DNA from: Streptomyces speibonae | Lineage (GTDB): Bacteria > Actinomycetota > Actinomycetes > Streptomycetales > Streptomycetaceae | Direction of reading: 5' to 3' | DNA length: 5,725 bases | Assembly: GCA_000715605.1 (NCBI GenBank) | Contig: KL568543.1 | Coordinates: 59,964-65,688 of the forward strand | Part shown: one piece after another, positions 5,229 to 5,725 of the stretch | How positions within the stretch are numbered: position 1 is the stretch's first letter | How the letters are laid out: each line of letters starts with the position of its first letter | Program-made: the position numbers and the translations under genes | Notes under the pieces: model-generated | What the model was told of the DNA's origin: nothing | Databases searched by the model: none | The model's input: the letters and a program-made list of their open reading frames with translations, nothing else

Positions 5229-5725
5229 GTGAGCCGTCCCACCCGTGCCGTTCCCCCCTGGCTCGCCCATGCCCTGCGGGCCCAGCGAGGGCCGGTCGCC
5301 CGGAGCGCGGTCGCGCGGGGCGCGCTGGGCGGCGGACCGCTGCTGCTCGCGGCCGTCCTCGCGGGGCGGCCCACCGTCGGGGTCGTCGCCGCCGTCGGCG
5401 CCATGTTCGCCGGCATCAACGACCGCCCCGGCAGCCGGCGGGCCTCGGTCGGACGCATCGGGGGACCCGCGCTCGCGGGGGCGGCCGGGCTGGCCGTCGG
5501 GACGTACGCGGGCGACCACCTTCCGGCCGTACCGCTCACGCTGCTGCTGACCGGGCTCGGACTGATCGCCGGCGCGGTCAGCGCGCCCGGGCCCGTGGGG
5601 TCCGCCATGGGCACGCAGCTGCTGGTCGGCGCGGCCGTCGGGGCCGGGATGCCGCTGCCCGAACCGGGCCCGCTGCGGGCGCTCGCCCTGCTCGCCGGCG
5701 CCGGGTGGTTCCTGCTGCTGCGGCT
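5229..5725 (+). CDS. FUSC-like multi-pass membrane protein, C-terminus cut by window edge
   Basis: A frame from the GTG at 5229-5231 stays open to the right edge (165 complete codons). The sequence is hydrophobic with strongly G/C third positions. After a basic N-terminus (MSRPTRAVPPWLAHALRAQR) come likely membrane segments at about 33-63, 79-94, 101-119, 127-142 and 150-164. The motif AGINDRPGSRR (61-71) between the first two resembles the short polar linker of actinobacterial FUSC/aromatic-acid-exporter-type proteins. Such proteins are thought to export aromatic or other toxic compounds. The substrate here is unknown. GGAG (5221-5224) lies only 4 nt before the GTG, a tight but usable spacing. 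No better start was found. The gene is divergent from glpFK and need not be linked to it functionally. The alternative is an unrelated integral membrane protein, since the diagnostic C-terminal half is missing. Confidence 0.7.
   Translation, partial: MSRPTRAVPPWLAHALRAQRGPVARSAVARGALGGGPLLLAAVLAGRPTVGVVAAVGAMFAGINDRPGSRRASVGRIGGPALAGAAGLAVGTYAGDHLPAVPLTLLLTGLGLIAGAVSAPGPVGSAMGTQLLVGAAVGAGMPLPEPGPLRALALLAGAGWFLLLR

Noticed and set aside
5099..5614. 171-codon minus-strand open frame opposite the FUSC-like gene
   Set aside because: It is rich in Pro, Ala, Ser, Thr and Arg with no motif, while the plus strand gives plausible membrane helices and better codon bias.
1..5725. Mobile elements, CRISPR arrays, tRNA or rRNA genes, toxin-antitoxin or phage genes
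   Set aside because: I found no transposase or integrase reading, no regularly spaced repeats, and no RNA gene pattern. Nearly all of the window is accounted for by six conserved-looking genes, one small orphan and short intergenic regions.

Overview
The window is chromosomal DNA from a high-GC actinomycete, most probably Streptomyces. Coding sequence has strongly G/C-biased third codon positions, GTG and ATG starts are both used, Shine-Dalgarno (SD) sequences are of the AGGAG type, and all protein families fit that group. I see no mobile element, CRISPR array, tRNA, rRNA or origin. The content is ordinary primary metabolism and detoxification. The points of interest are regulatory structures and substituted key residues, not a new system.

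Layout. Positions 1-2062 hold three minus-strand genes read leftwards: a zinc-dependent dehydrogenase resembling glutathione-independent formaldehyde dehydrogenase (926-2062), a Rid/YjgF-family protein without the family's usual arginine (439-852), and a GNAT acetyltransferase cut by the left edge (1-442). The last two overlap by 4 bases (GTGA). A strong 38-nt stem-loop lies between the dehydrogenase and the Rid gene, right next to the Rid SD. Positions 2063-2255 are an AT-rich divergent promoter region. A 63-residue orphan protein is encoded on the plus strand at 2256-2447. A compact hairpin at 2460-2478 separates it from the convergent glpK.

Positions 2479-4932 are a minus-strand glpF-glpK pair: an aquaglyceroporin that admits glycerol and a kinase that traps it as glycerol-3-phosphate. 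No glpD and no IclR-type regulator accompany them, so this may be a second glycerol locus rather than the main gyl operon. The kinase lacks the residues that bind fructose-1,6-bisphosphate in E. coli GlpK and the histidine phosphorylated in Firmicutes GlpK. Positions 4933-5228 form a divergent intergenic region with three candidate regulatory features: a GCAAT/ATTGC dyad, a leader hairpin before glpF, and a promoter-like pair with an inverted repeat at its predicted start. The last serves a plus-strand gene for a FUSC-like multi-pass membrane protein (5229 to the right edge).

The glpFK pair clearly works together. The dehydrogenase-Rid-GNAT group looks like one transcription unit that might handle reactive carbonyls, but that role is inference. 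Promoter and operator calls come from reading the sequence alone.
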